Source: Alistipes sp. (GTDB lineage: Bacteria > Bacteroidota > Bacteroidia > Bacteroidales > Rikenellaceae). From it: DNA of 64,000 nucleotides. The notes beneath the pieces were generated by a model. The model was not told where the DNA came from. It did no database searches and worked only from the letters and a program-made list of their open reading frames with translations. Position numbers and translations under genes: made by a program. Of the stretch, positions 15,440 to 24,286 are shown piece after piece (the stretch's first letter is position 1; every line of letters starts with the position of its first letter). The DNA is taken from NCBI GenBank assembly GCA_017936685.1, contig JAGBFA010000010.1, forward strand, positions 124,001 to 188,000, in the 5' to 3' direction.

Positions 15440-17218
15440 TTACATGCGTGTCGGAACAGATATCCCCAACAACGCCATAGCACTCTTTATGACGCGTGCC
15501 ACCTGAGCGGCAAGTTGCAGACGCATGCAGCATATAGACTGGTTCTGCTCGCGAAGAATGGAGTGATCGTGATAATAACCGTTGAAGAGCTTGGCCAGAT
15601 CGTAAGCGTATGAGGCTATGAACGACGGCGAGAAAGCCTCACCGGCAGCTGCGACAACCGACGGATAGTCGGTGAGCATCTTGATGATCTCGATCTCCTC
15701 GGGCAGATAGCTGCACATGCCCGGGGCATCGTAGGCTATGCCGCCCTGCTCGGCCTTGCGCAGAATGGAGCATATACGCGCATGGGTATATTGGATAAAC
15801 GGACCCGTGTTGCCGTTGAAATCGATCGACTCGCGCGGATCGAACAACATGGTCTTCTTGGGATCGACTTTGAGTATGAAGTATTTGAGCGCACCCAGAC
15901 CTACCATAGTCGACACGGCATCGGCCTCCTCCTTAGAGCAGCCGTCGAGCTTGCCCAGCTCGGCCGACATGTCGCGTGCGGTCTGCACCATGTCGGCTAT
16001 AAGATCGTCGGCATCGACCACAGTGCCCTCGCGCGACTTCATCTTGCCCTCGGGCAGTTCGACCATGCCGTAAGAGAGGTGGTAGATGTTGTCGCTCCAC
16101 TCGTATCCCAATTTCTTCAAGACGAGCTTCAGCACCTGGAAGTGATAGTTCTGCTCGTTACCCACCACGTAGATCATATCGTCGAGGTTGTTCTCCTCGA
16201 AGCGGCGCAGTGCCGTGCCCAGATCCTGCGTCATGTAGACCGAAGTGCCGTCGCCGCGCAACAACAGCTTCTGATCCAGACCGTCGGCCGTGAGGTCGAT
16301 CCATACGGAGTTATCCTCCTTGCGGAAGAAGATGCCCTTCTTCAAGCCCTCCTCGACGAGGCTCTTGCCCAACAGATAGGTTTGCGACTCGTAGTAGACC
16401 TTGTCGAAATCGACTCCCAACGCCTTGTAGGTCACATCGAAGCCCTCGTAGACCCAGCCGTTCATCTTCTCCCAAAGGGCATACACCTCGGGATCCTTGG
16501 CCTCCCAGCGGCGCAGCATCTCCTGCGCGGCAAGCATTATGGGAGCCTTGCGCTTGGCCTCCTCCTCGCTCATGCCACCGGCAACGAGCTCGGCGATCTC
16601 GGCCTTATAGTGTTTGTCGAACTCGACATAGTATTTGCCCACTAAGTGGTCGCCCTTCATGCCGGACGATTCGGGCGTTTCGCCGCCGCCGTAGAGCTGC
16701 CATGCCAGCATCGACTTGCAGATGTGTATGCCGCGGTCGTTGACCAGATTGACCTTTATGACGTTGTGGCCGTTGGCCTTCAAGATGCTTGCGACCGAAT
16801 ATCCTAACAGGTTGTTGCGGATATGTCCTAAGTGCAGAGGCTTATTGGTGTTGGGCGACGAGTACTCGATCATCACCGTGCGGCCGGTAGGTGCAGCCTG
16901 ACCGTAGTTCTCGGCCGAGACGATCTCGGCGAAACGGGCTGCCCAGAATGCCGGCGAGAGCGTCAGATTGAGAAATCCCTTTATCACGTTGAATCCGCCT
17001 ATCTCGGGGTTGTCGGCCACGATGCGCTCGCCTATCTCCGTGGCCGTGGCCTCGGGCGACTTGCGGCTGCTGCGAAGCAGCGGGAACACCACCAGCGTAT
17101 AATCACCTTCGAACTCCTTGCGGGTCTTCTGAATCTGCAACTGCGCACCGCACCCGTCACCGTAGAGACTCTCGACGGCACGTGCGGCGGCACTCGATAT
17201 GAAATTCTCGATATTCAT
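15440..17218 (-). CDS. argS: Arginyl-tRNA synthetase
   Basis: 592 residues from the ATG at 17218, chosen because a -7 box lies at 17256-17249; an upstream extension in the same frame is not supported. Class I synthetase: HIGH-type motif PLHLGHIRNN (after NTNKP), KMSKS-like EGKMKSREGTVV, and the DALR anticodon-binding C-terminus ending in ALLGISVPTRM. It charges tRNA-Arg. Transcribed alone on the minus strand. Its stop codon is followed at once by a copy of the family-2 hairpin element. Confidence 0.97.
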   Translation of the reverse strand: MNIENFISSAAARAVESLYGDGCGAQLQIQKTRKEFEGDYTLVVFPLLRSSRKSPEATATEIGERIVADNPEIGGFNVIKGFLNLTLSPAFWAARFAEIVSAENYGQAAPTGRTVMIEYSSPNTNKPLHLGHIRNNLLGYSVASILKANGHNVIKVNLVNDRGIHICKSMLAWQLYGGGETPESSGMKGDHLVGKYYVEFDKHYKAEIAELVAGGMSEEEAKRKAPIMLAAQEMLRRWEAKDPEVYALWEKMNGWVYEGFDVTYKALGVDFDKVYYESQTYLLGKSLVEEGLKKGIFFRKEDNSVWIDLTADGLDQKLLLRGDGTSVYMTQDLGTALRRFEENNLDDMIYVVGNEQNYHFQVLKLVLKKLGYEWSDNIYHLSYGMVELPEGKMKSREGTVVDADDLIADMVQTARDMSAELGKLDGCSKEEADAVSTMVGLGALKYFILKVDPKKTMLFDPRESIDFNGNTGPFIQYTHARICSILRKAEQGGIAYDAPGMCSYLPEEIEIIKMLTDYPSVVAAAGEAFSPSFIASYAYDLAKLFNGYYHDHSILREQNQSICCMRLQLAAQVARVIKSAMALLGISVPTRM

Positions 17219-17248
17219 AATCCGATACAACGTTATAATTATAGGTTG

Positions 17249-17256
17249 CAAAGTTA
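17249..17256 (-). promoter_or_regulatory. -7 box of argS
   Basis: Minus strand reads TAACTTTG, 31 nt upstream of the start codon. No clear -33 element. Confidence 0.5.
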
Positions 17257-17452
17257 CGTTTTCTTCCTGAATTTTCCGACTCCCCGACTCCAAAAAATGC
17301 AAAAAGAGCCGGCGGCAGGCATCGAATCGGGCTGTGCAAGCACCAAAATATCGCATATCGACTGGCAGAAGTGCCATAGGCAACACGAGCGGCAGTATGT
17401 TTTCCGATATATTTCCCAACGCCGACAATGCTTTTCCTGTCGTTTTTTTTCG

Positions 17453-17460
17453 TATCTTTG
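17453..17460 (+). promoter_or_regulatory. -7 box of the sulfatase gene
   Basis: TATCTTTG, 21 nt before the start ATG at 17482. The -33 position is T-rich but lacks a clear TTG. Confidence 0.5.
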
Positions 17461-17481
17461 CCATATAGCTACTTGACAATT

Positions 17482-19044
17482 ATGAAAAGATCACAATTCG
17501 CACTATTGACTGCCGTCGGCGCAATGGGAAGCGTGCCGGCAGCAGCCGATGCGGCGGCACCCGTCGCTACCAATGCTTCGGAACGCCGTCCCAATGTCAT
17601 ATTCATACTGATGGACGATGCCGGATACGGCGATTTCGGCTGCTACGGGCAGGGCAAGACCGAGACACCCAACATCGATTCGCTCGCCTCGCGCGGCATA
17701 ATCTTCACGGATATGTACTCGGCGGCTCCGCTTTCGGCACCGTCGCGCTGCTGTCTGATGACCGGCCTGCACTCGGGACATGCACAGATACGCGCCAACG
17801 ACGAACAGACGTGGCGCGGCGATGTGTGGAAGTTGGGAGCCATGGAGCGCGATCCGTCGCTCGAAGGTCAGGCCCCGATGGAGGCGGGAACCACGACCAT
17901 AGCCACGCTGATGCAGCAGGCCGGATACAAGACGGCCATGGTAGGCAAGTGGGGACTGGGATCACCCACGTCGGAGAGTACGCCCAACAAGATGGGATTC
18001 GACTTCTTCTACGGCCATCTGTGCCAGCGCATGGCGCAGAACTACTATCCGCAGTTCCTCTATCGCAACGCCGAGCGCGAGTATCTCGGCAACCGATTTA
18101 TGGAGTTGGGCGACCGTCTGCCCGAGGGTGCCGACCCCTACGACAGATCGAGCTATGATCCGTTCAAGGGTGACACGTATGCCCCCGACGCAATGTACGA
18201 CAACATATTGTCGTTCGTCAGAGAGAACCGCGACGAGGAGTTCTTTCTGATGTGGACCACCACTGTGCCGCACAGTGCGCTGATGGCACCCGAAGAGTAT
18301 GTCGATTACTATGTCGGGAAATTCGGCGACGAGGATCCCGTCTACAATGCCAAAGGGTACTTCCCGTGCCGCTATCCGCGGGCTACGTTCGCAGCCATGA
18401 TCTCCTACTTCGATTATCAGGTAGGACAGCTCATAGCCGAGCTGAAGCGTCTGGGCATATACGACAACACGATCATATTCTTCACCAGCGACAACGGACC
18501 GACGCACAACGCCTACACGAGCACCACATGGTTCGATTGCGCCCACCCGTTCCGCAGCGACCGCGGCTGGACCAAACGTTCGCTGCACGAGGGCGGCATA
18601 CGCATGCCGTTCGTGATTACGTGGGGCGATAGGCTGACACCGCACGTGAGCGACTACATAGGATTCTTTCCCGACATCATGCCCACGTTGTGCGACATCG
18701 CCGGCATAGAGACACCACGCACCGACGGCATATCGATGCTGCCGATGCTTACGGGCGGCGAGCAGCCTCAGCACGAATATCTCTACTGGGAGTTCCCGCC
18801 GTTCCACGGCGAGCGCGGCTGGCTGTCGGTGCGCATGGGCAAGTGGAAGGGACTGGTGCGCGACGTGGCCGACGGCAATACGCACATGGAGCTGTTCGAC
18901 ATCGTCACCGACTGCCGCGAGACGGTCGATCTGTCGGCGCAGCACCCCGAGATCGTCGAAAAGATGTGGCAATACATCAGAGAGTCGCACAGCGAAGTGG
19001 ATAACCCGCTGTTCCGGTTGGAGATAACATATCCCGACAAATAG
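17482..19044 (+). CDS. Secreted sulfatase (arylsulfatase family, Ser-type)
   Basis: 520 residues from the ATG at 17482 with a signal peptide (about 1-24). Type I sulfatase fold: metal-binding NVIFILMDDAGYGDFGCYG, the formylglycine signature SAPSRCCLMTG with modifiable Ser85, and the second metal site TSDNGP. Ser in place of Cys means activation would need the anaerobic radical SAM maturase anSME, which is not in the window. The C-terminal WKGLVRD and ELFDIVTD parts are typical of periplasmic sulfatases acting on sulfated glycans. The substrate is not evident. A shared bidirectional terminator separates it from the DUF3990 gene. Confidence 0.93.
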   Translation: MKRSQFALLTAVGAMGSVPAAADAAAPVATNASERRPNVIFILMDDAGYGDFGCYGQGKTETPNIDSLASRGIIFTDMYSAAPLSAPSRCCLMTGLHSGHAQIRANDEQTWRGDVWKLGAMERDPSLEGQAPMEAGTTTIATLMQQAGYKTAMVGKWGLGSPTSESTPNKMGFDFFYGHLCQRMAQNYYPQFLYRNAEREYLGNRFMELGDRLPEGADPYDRSSYDPFKGDTYAPDAMYDNILSFVRENRDEEFFLMWTTTVPHSALMAPEEYVDYYVGKFGDEDPVYNAKGYFPCRYPRATFAAMISYFDYQVGQLIAELKRLGIYDNTIIFFTSDNGPTHNAYTSTTWFDCAHPFRSDRGWTKRSLHEGGIRMPFVITWGDRLTPHVSDYIGFFPDIMPTLCDIAGIETPRTDGISMLPMLTGGEQPQHEYLYWEFPPFHGERGWLSVRMGKWKGLVRDVADGNTHMELFDIVTDCRETVDLSAQHPEIVEKMWQYIRESHSEVDNPLFRLEITYPDK

Positions 19045-19055
19045 ATGGCAATAAG

Positions 19056-19088
19056 ATATAAGCGATATGATAATCATATCGCTTATAT
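19056..19088. terminator. Bidirectional terminator between sulfatase and DUF3990 gene
   Basis: A perfect 15-bp inverted repeat (19056-19070 with 19074-19088, loop TAA). It lies 12 nt after the sulfatase stop and touches the stop codon of the convergent DUF3990 gene. Confidence 0.8.
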
Positions 19089-19576
19089 CACAACTCAACG
19101 GATTCTACAAATTTCAAAAGGTCACAAACTTGCTGTGTATTAAAAGACAACTGGTCGAATAGTTGATGAGCTTTAAGTTGCTCAATAGCAGCGGTTGAAT
19201 TCAATACGCCATTCTCATATAATGATATCGTTGCATAAAGTTTATCATCGGCCACAGGCCCCATTATTAAATCCATATTATGAGAAGTATCGCCGCGACG
19301 ATTACTCACGACAAAATCAAGCCATTCAGAAGTTGCACCATCAAAACGCATTATATTATATCGAGTGTCATTCAATACACTATCATCTAAATCAAAAACT
19401 GATACAACAGCGCGAGCATTACCGTCTTTTTCTCGATTCTTCTTTATTCGTGCCCACTTTTCCGCCTGTTCACGACTTGTTGTCGTATAAAAGCCCTTAC
19501 CAAAATCTGTTTTTGACCGACTTCGGCTAATCGATGGCTTGCGAACCGTAACTATCGATCCATGGTATAATCGCAT
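19088..19576 (-). CDS. DUF3990 family protein, putative ADP-ribosyltransferase-like toxin
   Basis: 162 residues. The N-terminal LYHGS (His5), DFGKGFYTTTSREQAEKWA (residues 24-42) and the closing LFDQLSFNTQQVCDLLKF are typical of DUF3990. That family has an ART-like core and is commonly found beside DUF3791 genes. It starts 3 nt after the stop of the DUF3791-containing gene, so the two are co-translated. Base composition is distinctly AT-richer than the flanking genes, which suggests horizontal acquisition. The toxin role is inferred from gene order, size and the ART-like motif; it is not shown directly. Confidence 0.75.
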   Translation of the reverse strand: MRLYHGSIVTVRKPSISRSRSKTDFGKGFYTTTSREQAEKWARIKKNREKDGNARAVVSVFDLDDSVLNDTRYNIMRFDGATSEWLDFVVSNRRGDTSHNMDLIMGPVADDKLYATISLYENGVLNSTAAIEQLKAHQLFDQLSFNTQQVCDLLKFVESVEL

Positions 19577-19579
19577 AAC

Positions 19580-20008
19580 TTACCTACGTTTTTTTATAAA
19601 CATGTCTATCTCATGCAAAATATATTCAGTGCTCTGCGAATGCAACACATCAAAATTATTTATAACAAACTTATCGATTCCCATATCGTGAAATTTTGCC
19701 AGCACTCCTGCCGATGGCAGACCGTCACGCAACCGATATTGTTCGATACAGAATATCAGAAACTGATATTCCGACTTGGACATATACAATTTTCTACCAT
19801 TGCTCTTCTCGGTTTCTAAAAAATCATAAAGCTGAAAACCGCTATAATACCAAAGTTTAAGATTGGGATTCAGCAGGTCATGATACAATTCAGAATTATA
19901 GAGATAAAACAATGCATCATCAATCGATAATCGCTTTCTCGCTGATATTATATCGGCTAATTCCGCAACTTTAAATGGCAGAATTGCTATTTCTGTGGGT
20001 TGTTTCAT
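19580..20008 (-). CDS. DUF3791-containing protein, putative antitoxin
   Basis: 142 residues in two halves. Residues ~1-68 resemble the small helical module often encoded next to DUF3791 (KVAELADIISARKRLSIDDA, then LYNSELYHDLLNPNLKLWYY). Residues ~78-140 are DUF3791 itself (EYQFLIFCIEQYRLRDGL, FDVLHSQSTEYILHEIDMFI). In many genomes these modules are separate small genes; here they appear fused. It is first in the operon, ahead of the DUF3990 gene, the usual antitoxin-first order. AT-rich like its partner. Family assignment is fair; the function is inferred. Confidence 0.7.
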   Translation of the reverse strand: MKQPTEIAILPFKVAELADIISARKRLSIDDALFYLYNSELYHDLLNPNLKLWYYSGFQLYDFLETEKSNGRKLYMSKSEYQFLIFCIEQYRLRDGLPSAGVLAKFHDMGIDKFVINNFDVLHSQSTEYILHEIDMFIKKRR

Positions 20009-20217
20009 ATTTTCACAAATACCAACAATATACCTAATTTATATGCAAATATATTAATAATTCACCAAATAACAAGCCAGATTTACCATGCGCACCAATC
20101 ATATTGCAAAATAAATTAATACGGCCACACCCTTTACAGCAAAAAGGCATATCATACAAATATATCTCGCCTGCTATCAAAATAATGCGACGATAAGTTT
20201 TATAGTCCCCAACAGAA
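20009..20217. other. AT-rich spacer with possible gene remnant
   Basis: No gene I can name. On the minus strand a frame stays open across about 20034-20215 and its translation has a CCKGCG motif and hydrophobic stretches. Its upstream part is formed by repeat sequence and no credible start exists, so it may be a decayed gene or chance. With the repeats to 20907 this makes a gene-free stretch of about 900 bp. Confidence 0.3.
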
Positions 20218-20459
20218 TTCTTCGTTACACTGCGTTTCACCCAGAATAACAGGACAACCACAATGTCACTCCGAGGAAGGGCATTGCCCGACCGCGGGAG
20301 TCTCGCGGGAGGGAGGGTGTTTTGGCTGTGGAAGTTTGCCAACCACGAAAAAGATTCTCACGTCGCAGTCATTTGACTGCTCCTCAGAATGACCGGACAA
20401 GCGGTTTTGTCGTCCACAACCAGATTCTTCACTCCACTACGTTGCGTTCAGAATGACAG
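20218..20459. repeat. REP/BIME-like hairpin cluster, locus R3
   Basis: Simple hairpin at about 20218-20250. Left-hand hairpin at about 20264-20304 (ACTCC, GAGGAA, apical GGGCA/TGCCC, GGGAGT; the 3' side reads GACCGC instead of GACGTG). Right-hand hairpin at about 20353-20391 (ATTCT, CACGTC, apical GCAGTCA/TGACTGC, TCCTC, AGAAT). Simple hairpin at about 20424-20456. Confidence 0.7.
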
Positions 20460-20493
20460 CGTGATGGAAATAGGCTCCAAAGCACCACAACCC

Positions 20494-20905
20494 AATTTTT
20501 CGTCAAAAGCGGTATTATACCACGCGACGACAGAGCGAGACGATGGGCTGTACTGGCGTACTGCCCATTGTCGAGCGACGAGGAGCGGCAGTAGAATGCC
20601 GCTTTTCACGGAAAACAACCCAAGAACCACTACATAATTTTTCGTCAAAAGCGGTATTATACCACGCGACGACAGAGCGAGACGATGGGCTGTACTGAGT
20701 GTACTGCCCATTGGCGAGCGACAAGTGCGCGGCAGTAGAATGCCGCTTTTCACGGAAAACAACCCAAGAATTATGCGCCAATTTTTCGTCAAAAGGCGTT
20801 AGTAGCGGTGCCGACATGAAATTGGCGCGGATAGGCTGTACTTACCGTACTGCCTATTCGCGCCAATGATTGAGGTGACGCTAATGACGCCTTTTCACGA
20901 AAAAG
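20494..20905. repeat. Nested-hairpin element family 2, copies B, C and D in tandem
   Basis: Copy B 20494-20616, copy C 20636-20760, copy D 20775-20905, all in the same orientation. B and C share outer arms AAAAGCGGTATTATAC/GTAGAATGCCGCTTTT and inner stem ATGGGC/GCCCAT. D has arms AAAAGGCGTTAGTAGC/GCTAATGACGCCTTTT, inner stem ATAGGC/GCCTAT and side pairing GCGCCAAT/ATTGGCGC. GTACT around the inner loop is kept in all. D ends 2 nt from the EF-G2 stop codon on the opposite strand. Confidence 0.8.
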
Positions 20906-20907
20906 AA

Positions 20908-23061
20908 CTACTCTTCGTCAGTATCGGTATAAGCCTTCAACAACTTGTCCTGTACGTCAGAGGGTACCTGCTCATACGATGCGAACTGCATGGTGTAGGT
21001 GGCGGCACCTGAGGTAAGAGACGAGAGCGATGTCGAATAACGATAAAGCTCGGCCAGAGGCACACGCGCATTGAGACGGTCGAAGCCCTTGTCGGACTCC
21101 ATGCCCATGATCATGGCGCGGCGGTTTTGCAGATCGCTCATCACAGAACCCATATATTCGCTCGGGGTGAGCACCTCGACATTGTAGATAGGCTCCATGA
21201 TCTTGGGACCGGCATTGCGGAAAGCCTCCTTGAAGGCGTTGCGGGCAGCCAGCTTGAACGAGATCTCATTAGAGTCCACCGGGTGCATCTTACCGTCGTA
21301 GATCACCACGCGGATATCGCGAGCATACGATCCCGTAAGCGGACCCTCGTCCATCTTCTCCATGATACCTTTGAGGATAGCCGGCGTGAAACGGGCATCG
21401 ATGGCACCGCCGACGATAGAGTTGTAGTATTGCAACTTACCGCCCCACGGCAGGTCGTACTCCTCCTTGCCCTTGATATTGACGGTTATATCCTTGCCGT
21501 TTACCTTGTATTTCGAAGGCTCAGGTATGCCCTCGTAGTAGGGTTCGATGACCATGTGAACCTCGCCGAACTGACCCGATCCGCCCGACTGCTTCTTATG
21601 ACGATAGTCGGCCTGCGCCACCTTGGTGATGGTCTCGCGATAGGGGATCTTAGGTGCGAAGAACTCCATCTCCATCTTGTTCTCGGTCGAGAGGCGGTAT
21701 TTCAGGATATTGAGGTGATGCTCGCCCTGTCCCTGTATGATGGTCTGTTTAAGCTCTTTCGAGTATTCCACCAGAATCGTGGGATCCTCATACTTGGCAT
21801 CGTTCAGCAGCTTGCCTAACTTCTCCTCGTCGTTCTGCTCCTTGGCCTTGACGGCGGCACGATAGCGCGGCTCGGGGAATACGATAGGCTCGACGCTGAC
21901 CATCGAGGCCGGTGCGCAGAGCGTGTCGTTGGTGCGCGAACCCTTCAGCTTCACCGTGCAGCCGATATCGCCGGCCGAAAGTTCGGTGACCTTGATGCGG
22001 TTCTTGCCGGCCACGGCAAAGAGCTGCGAGAGCTTCTCCTTATTGCCCGTGCGGCTGTTGGCAAGCTCCATACCCTCGGTGACCTTGCCGCGAATGACAC
22101 GGAAATAGGTGATCTCGCCGATATGCTGTTCGAGCTGACTCTTGAAGATGAAGAGCACCGTGGGCTGATCGGCCTCAGGGTGCAGCTCCTCGCCCTCGGT
22201 CGAGAGGAATGCGGGAGCCTTCAACGGACCCGGAGCCACGTTGATGATGAACTCCATGAGTCGCTTGGTGCCGATGTCGCGCTTGCCGCTGGCGCAGAAT
22301 ATGGGCATGATGTCGCGCTTCGACACGCCTAACTTCAAGCCCGAGCGGATATCGTCCTGCGTGAGCGAGCCTTTCTCGAAATAGAGCTCCATCAGAGCGT
22401 CGTCGTAGACGGCGGCAGCCTCGGCCAGCTCCTGGTTGAGAGCAGCCGCACGGTCGGCCTCCTCGGCCGGTATTTCGAGCTCCTCGCGAGTGCCGTTCTC
22501 GTCCTTGAAGCGATACATCTTCATCATCAGCACATCGATGAACGCATCGAAACCGGCACCCTGATTGACGGGGTACTGCACGATGACGGGCTTAACCGAC
22601 GAGTTGGCGGCGATGCCCTCCACGGTGGCCTCGAAGTTGGCCTTGTCGCCGTCGAGCTGGTTCACAACGCCGATGAGCGGCTTGTTGAGTATGCGTGCAT
22701 AGCGCGACTGCAACTCGCTGCCGACCTCCCAACCGTTCTGCGCATTGAGCACCATGACACCCACGTCGCCGACCTTGAAAGCCGAGAAGAGGTTGCCGCA
22801 GAAGTCGTCCGAACCGGGGCAGTCTATTATGTTGAGCTTGCGCTGCATGAATTCGGTAAAGAGGATAGTCGAATAGATCGAGCGTTTGTATTCGTGCTCG
22901 ATATCGGTATTGTCAGAGAGCGTGTTGTTAGACTCTATACTACCCCTGCGATCGATGACCTTACCCTCGAAAGCCATTGCCTCTGCAAGGGTAGTTTTCC
23001 CCGCGCCGGGCGCACCTATAAGAACGATGTTCTTAATCTCTTTTGCTGAATAATTTTTCAT
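20908..23061 (-). CDS. EF-G2-like translation factor (EF-G paralogue with degenerate GTPase motifs)
   Basis: 717 residues with the five-domain EF-G layout. G1 is GAPGAGKTT (residues 16-24), G3 is DCPGSDDF (80-87) instead of DTPGHVDF, and G4 is NQLD (134-137) instead of NKMD. The catalytic His of G3 is thus Ser84. Domain IV/V features such as GGSGQFGEVHMVIEP and GPLTGSYARDIRVVIYDGKMH are intact. This fits the Bacteroidota EF-G2 group, reported to me as translocating without GTP hydrolysis during nutrient limitation in B. thetaiotaomicron. Single-gene minus-strand unit. Its stop codon is followed by an array of three family-2 hairpin elements. Confidence 0.88.
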   Translation of the reverse strand: MKNYSAKEIKNIVLIGAPGAGKTTLAEAMAFEGKVIDRRGSIESNNTLSDNTDIEHEYKRSIYSTILFTEFMQRKLNIIDCPGSDDFCGNLFSAFKVGDVGVMVLNAQNGWEVGSELQSRYARILNKPLIGVVNQLDGDKANFEATVEGIAANSSVKPVIVQYPVNQGAGFDAFIDVLMMKMYRFKDENGTREELEIPAEEADRAAALNQELAEAAAVYDDALMELYFEKGSLTQDDIRSGLKLGVSKRDIMPIFCASGKRDIGTKRLMEFIINVAPGPLKAPAFLSTEGEELHPEADQPTVLFIFKSQLEQHIGEITYFRVIRGKVTEGMELANSRTGNKEKLSQLFAVAGKNRIKVTELSAGDIGCTVKLKGSRTNDTLCAPASMVSVEPIVFPEPRYRAAVKAKEQNDEEKLGKLLNDAKYEDPTILVEYSKELKQTIIQGQGEHHLNILKYRLSTENKMEMEFFAPKIPYRETITKVAQADYRHKKQSGGSGQFGEVHMVIEPYYEGIPEPSKYKVNGKDITVNIKGKEEYDLPWGGKLQYYNSIVGGAIDARFTPAILKGIMEKMDEGPLTGSYARDIRVVIYDGKMHPVDSNEISFKLAARNAFKEAFRNAGPKIMEPIYNVEVLTPSEYMGSVMSDLQNRRAMIMGMESDKGFDRLNARVPLAELYRYSTSLSSLTSGAATYTMQFASYEQVPSDVQDKLLKAYTDTDEE

Positions 23062-23220
23062 ATATCCGTAGTTTTTAGGTTTATATACGTGTCGTCAAAT
23101 TTCGCATTCGGAGTATTCGAAACGGCCTTAAAAGGCTGAAACGATTATCGATTATAAAATTAAGCATTTTTTTCGGAACGACCAAAACATTGTGCCCCAA
23201 AATCCGCAATCATGCAAAAT

Positions 23221-23251
23221 TTTGCCATACGCATTACTTATGTTATATTTG
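23221..23251 (+). promoter_or_regulatory. Promoter of the radical SAM gene
   Basis: TTTG (23221-23224), 19-nt spacer, TATATTTG (23244-23251). The -7 box ends 4 nt before the start ATG at 23256, so the mRNA would be leaderless or nearly so. Confidence 0.6.
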
Positions 23252-23255
23252 TGCA

Positions 23256-24203
23256 ATGGAACGACGATACACTGCTCATGCGCCCCGTCTGCGCGCGGCA
23301 ACCGGCTGCCGGCATATCAGAAAGATATCGGTCGATGCAGGCTTCACATGCCCCAACCGCGACGGCACGCTATCGCACGAGGGGTGCACCTTCTGCCGCA
23401 ACGACGCCTTCACGCCGGCCTACTGCTCGGCCCGCAAGAGTATCACCCGTCAGATCGACGAGGGCATGGCCTTTCATGCCGGCCGCCGCGGTGAGGCCGA
23501 CGGCTGCATAGTCTATTTCCAGTCGTACTCCAACACCTACGCGCCGCTCGACCGGCTGGCAAGCCTCTACCAAGAGGCACTGCGACACCCTGGCGTGGTC
23601 GGGCTGGTCATAGGCACGCGCCCCGACACGGTCGACAGCGAGAAGCTCGACTACATAGTCGGCCTTGCACGACAGCGATACGTGGCCGTCGAGTACGGCA
23701 TCGAGTCGACCGACGACGACACGCTGCGGCTCATCAACCGCCGACACAACTTTCTGACGGCGCAGCGTGCCGTGGAGCAGACCGCCGCACGCGGCATCGA
23801 CGTGGGTGCGCATTTAATTCTCGGCCTGCCCGACCAGAGTGCCGCGACGCTGATCGCACAGGCTCCGATCATAGCACGGCTGCCGCTGACGAGCGTAAAG
23901 TTCCACCGGCTGCAAATATTCCGTTCGACACCTATGGCCGAGCTGTGGCAGCGCGAGCCGAGGCGGTTCGCCGCATGGAGCGCGGAGGAGTATATCGACA
24001 TATTGGCCGAGATAATACGCCGGCTGCCGCCGTCGATGGCCATCGAGCGGCTTTCGGGCGAGGTGCCGCCGCGTTATCTTCTGACGCGGCCGTGGCAGGG
24101 CGTGCGCAGCAGCGAGCTGTGGGGCATGCTCGACCGGCGCATGGAGCAACTCGACGCACGGCAGGGCGACCTCTGTTTCGACAAGCCGTCGGAACGGCGA
24201 TAG
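23256..24203 (+). CDS. TIGR01212 (YhcC-like) radical SAM protein
   Basis: 315 residues from the ATG at 23256. The SAM [4Fe-4S] cluster cysteines are Cys32, Cys44 and Cys47 in GFTCPNRDGTLSHEGCTFC, the wide C-x11-C-x2-C spacing typical of TIGR01212/YhcC rather than C-x3-C-x2-C. Further family marks: IVYFQSYSNTYAPLDRL, VGLVIGTRPDTV, VEYGIESTDDDTL and HLILGLPDQ. The reaction is not established as far as I know. It is divergent from EF-G2 and upstream of the LTA-synthase-like gene, which has its own -7 box. Confidence 0.9.
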   Translation: MERRYTAHAPRLRAATGCRHIRKISVDAGFTCPNRDGTLSHEGCTFCRNDAFTPAYCSARKSITRQIDEGMAFHAGRRGEADGCIVYFQSYSNTYAPLDRLASLYQEALRHPGVVGLVIGTRPDTVDSEKLDYIVGLARQRYVAVEYGIESTDDDTLRLINRRHNFLTAQRAVEQTAARGIDVGAHLILGLPDQSAATLIAQAPIIARLPLTSVKFHRLQIFRSTPMAELWQREPRRFAAWSAEEYIDILAEIIRRLPPSMAIERLSGEVPPRYLLTRPWQGVRSSELWGMLDRRMEQLDARQGDLCFDKPSERR

Positions 24204-24259
24204 CGTGCCGGTGCACGATATTTGCCACTCGCGGAGAGTGCTATTTATCATTTTATATC

Positions 24260-24267
24260 TATATTTG
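24260..24267 (+). promoter_or_regulatory. -7 box of the LTA-synthase-like gene
   Basis: TATATTTG, 19 nt before the start ATG at 24287. The -33 TTG is not clear. Confidence 0.45.
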
Positions 24268-24286
24268 CCGAAAAATTAAGCGAATC

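Noticed and set aside
20448..20817. Minus-strand frames of about 100 codons in the hairpin array
   Set aside because: Internal repetition mirrors the family-2 elements; no start or family support.
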